Shown: piece after piece, positions 63,164 to 64,000 of the stretch
How positions within the stretch are numbered: the stretch's first letter is position 1
How the letters are laid out: each line of letters begins with the position of its first letter
Origin: Planctomycetota bacterium
GTDB taxonomy: Bacteria > Planctomycetota > Phycisphaerae > Phycisphaerales > SM1A02
Direction of reading: 5' to 3'
NCBI GenBank assembly: GCA_022566535.1
Contig: JADFIR010000012.1
Span: forward strand, 1-64,000
DNA: 64,000 nucleotides
Position numbers and translations under genes: made by a program
Notes under the pieces: generated by a model
The model's database searches: none
Told to the model about the DNA's origin: nothing
The model's input: the letters and a program-made list of their open reading frames with translations, nothing else

Positions 63164-63960
63164 CGGCTTCGCGCCTCGCGATTCACTTCCTTCGCCTCGA
63201 CCGCAGCCCGAACAATCGCCATGAATTGCTCAGCATCGAGCGACGCTCCTCCAACCAATCCTCCGTCAATCTCACCTCGGGCGAAGAGGTCGGCGGCGTT
63301 GCCCGCATTGACCGAGCCGCCGTACTGTATGCGAATTGATCGAGCGGCGTCTTCATCATACAAATCGGCGATGTTCCTGCGGATCAGGCGATGGACGGCC
63401 TCGGCGTCGCCCGGACCGGCCACCTTGCCCGTTCCGATGGCCCATACCGGCTCGTAGGCGATCGTCACCTGACGCAACTGGTCGATTCCGACCTCCCGCA
63501 GAGCGGACATGAGCTGGTTGATGTTGACCTGATTCGTCTGGCCGGCCTGGCGCTGCTCGTGCGTCTCGCCAATGCACACCACGACGTTCAGCCCAGCTTC
63601 GAGCGCCCGACGGACCTTCGCATTGACCAACTCATCATCCTCGCCGATCACGTGCCGGCGCTCCGAATGGCCGGCCAGCACCACCTGCACGTTGAGATCA
63701 AGCAGCATGTCGGTGCTGACCTCGCCGGTGTAGGGGCCGTCCGGCTGCGGGTAGAGATCCTGAGCGCCCAGCTGAACGCCGTGGTGCCCTAGGGTTCTGC
63801 CGACCGCTTGGAGGTATGGAAACGGCGGATACACGGCGATGTCGCAATGCTCGACGAGTTGGCCGCAAGAGGCGGCGATCTCGTCGGCCAGCTCGACCGC
63901 TGAGGCCAAGTCGGTATTCATCTTCCAGTTGCCGCCCACAAAGGGCCTGCGGCTCGCCAT
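63160..63960 (-). CDS. tpiA: Triosephosphate isomerase
   Basis: 266 residues. Motifs: FVGGNWKMNT (K and N), VVLAGHSERRHVIGEDDE (catalytic His), IAYEPVWAIGTGK (catalytic Glu and loop 6), RIQYGGSVNAGNA. Interconverts glyceraldehyde-3-phosphate and DHAP. First gene of tpiA-secG-yicC. Confidence 0.97.
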   Translation of the reverse strand: MASRRPFVGGNWKMNTDLASAVELADEIAASCGQLVEHCDIAVYPPFPYLQAVGRTLGHHGVQLGAQDLYPQPDGPYTGEVSTDMLLDLNVQVVLAGHSERRHVIGEDDELVNAKVRRALEAGLNVVVCIGETHEQRQAGQTNQVNINQLMSALREVGIDQLRQVTIAYEPVWAIGTGKVAGPGDAEAVHRLIRRNIADLYDEDAARSIRIQYGGSVNAGNAADLFARGEIDGGLVGGASLDAEQFMAIVRAAVEAKEVNREARSR

Positions 63961-63967
63961 GAATCAC

Positions 63968-63995
63968 AGCATACCCGCTCGCGAGTGGGTTTGAA
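63968..63995 (-). promoter_or_regulatory. Promoter of tpiA, leaderless
   Basis: On the minus strand, TTCAAA (63995-63990), a 16-nt spacer and TATGCT (63973-63968) end 7 nt before the tpiA ATG. Confidence 0.5.
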
Positions 63996-64000
63996 TCGTA

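Overview
The window is a 64 kb piece of a G+C-rich bacterial chromosome, by eye mostly 60-68% G+C. It most likely comes from the phylum Planctomycetota, probably near the Phycisphaerae. The main evidence is two secreted proteins that end in the EF-hand/dockerin-like tails typical of that group (17648-19180 and 50375-51922). Supporting evidence is the zinc-ribbon membrane proteins with a CxxCGYxLxGL signature, the flagellar rod cluster, the duplicated groEL, and the many small palindromic repeats at gene ends. No rRNA, CRISPR array, prophage or intact insertion sequence was seen; the only RNA gene is one tRNA-Gln(CUG).

Layout, left half. 1-7264: a cut GYF_2/DUF4190 protein, an MFS transporter overlapping thyX, two PH-domain membrane proteins, zwf and xerD. 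7527-11473: a flagellar operon (small coupled ORF, flgF, flgG, flgA, flgH) behind a good sigma-54 match. 11504-17461: trpS, a CPBP protease, trpC, a glycosyltransferase, purE, asd, an ACT-domain protein and tRNA-Gln. 17648-22510: a dockerin-tailed secreted protein, a GlcG/HbpS protein, ferredoxin, then a zone of gene debris (dockerin tail, type II secretion F fragment, acs tail fragment) around an orphan YgiT-type zinc-finger gene. 22511-24544: acs. 24667-27090: a low-G+C four-gene cassette with two small PD-(D/E)XK-like paralogues (one with its catalytic Glu lost), a winged-helix plus PD-(D/E)XK-like protein and a B3/EcoRII-N-like DNA-binding protein. It is the best candidate here for an undescribed, probably defence-related, system.

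Layout, right half. 27249-36373: rnr and a large minus-strand chaperone locus, groEL-groES-groEL(without GGM tail)-dnaJ-grpE-fmdB. 36669-44527: moxR, membrane proteins, and a minus-strand run nptA-phoU-mgtE-hpt-PH protein that joins phosphate, magnesium and purine salvage functions. 44663-45536: a TrmH-type RNA methylase gene broken by an inverted-repeat element. 45591-51922: a long TolB-propeller amidohydrolase, galK and a secreted protein. 52094-56800: a peroxiredoxin-like relic, folC, and leuS with a probable attenuator in its leader and an in-frame hairpin insertion. 56856-59696: a plus-strand cluster of DUF2007-like and DUF2314-like proteins. 59736-63960: PDZ protein, APH-fold kinase, yicC, secG and tpiA.

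Two genome-wide habits recur. First, several promoters share the form TTGnnn-N16/17-TACACT, and in several cases the -10 box lies only 7-9 nt before the start codon, which implies leaderless mRNAs. Second, intergenic and even coding DNA is seeded with small repeats: heptamer tandem repeats beginning AGG, GTTTAGCCG...CGGCTAAAC two-hairpin elements, CCGCGGAT...ATCCGCGG hairpins, and GGTCCGC palindromes.
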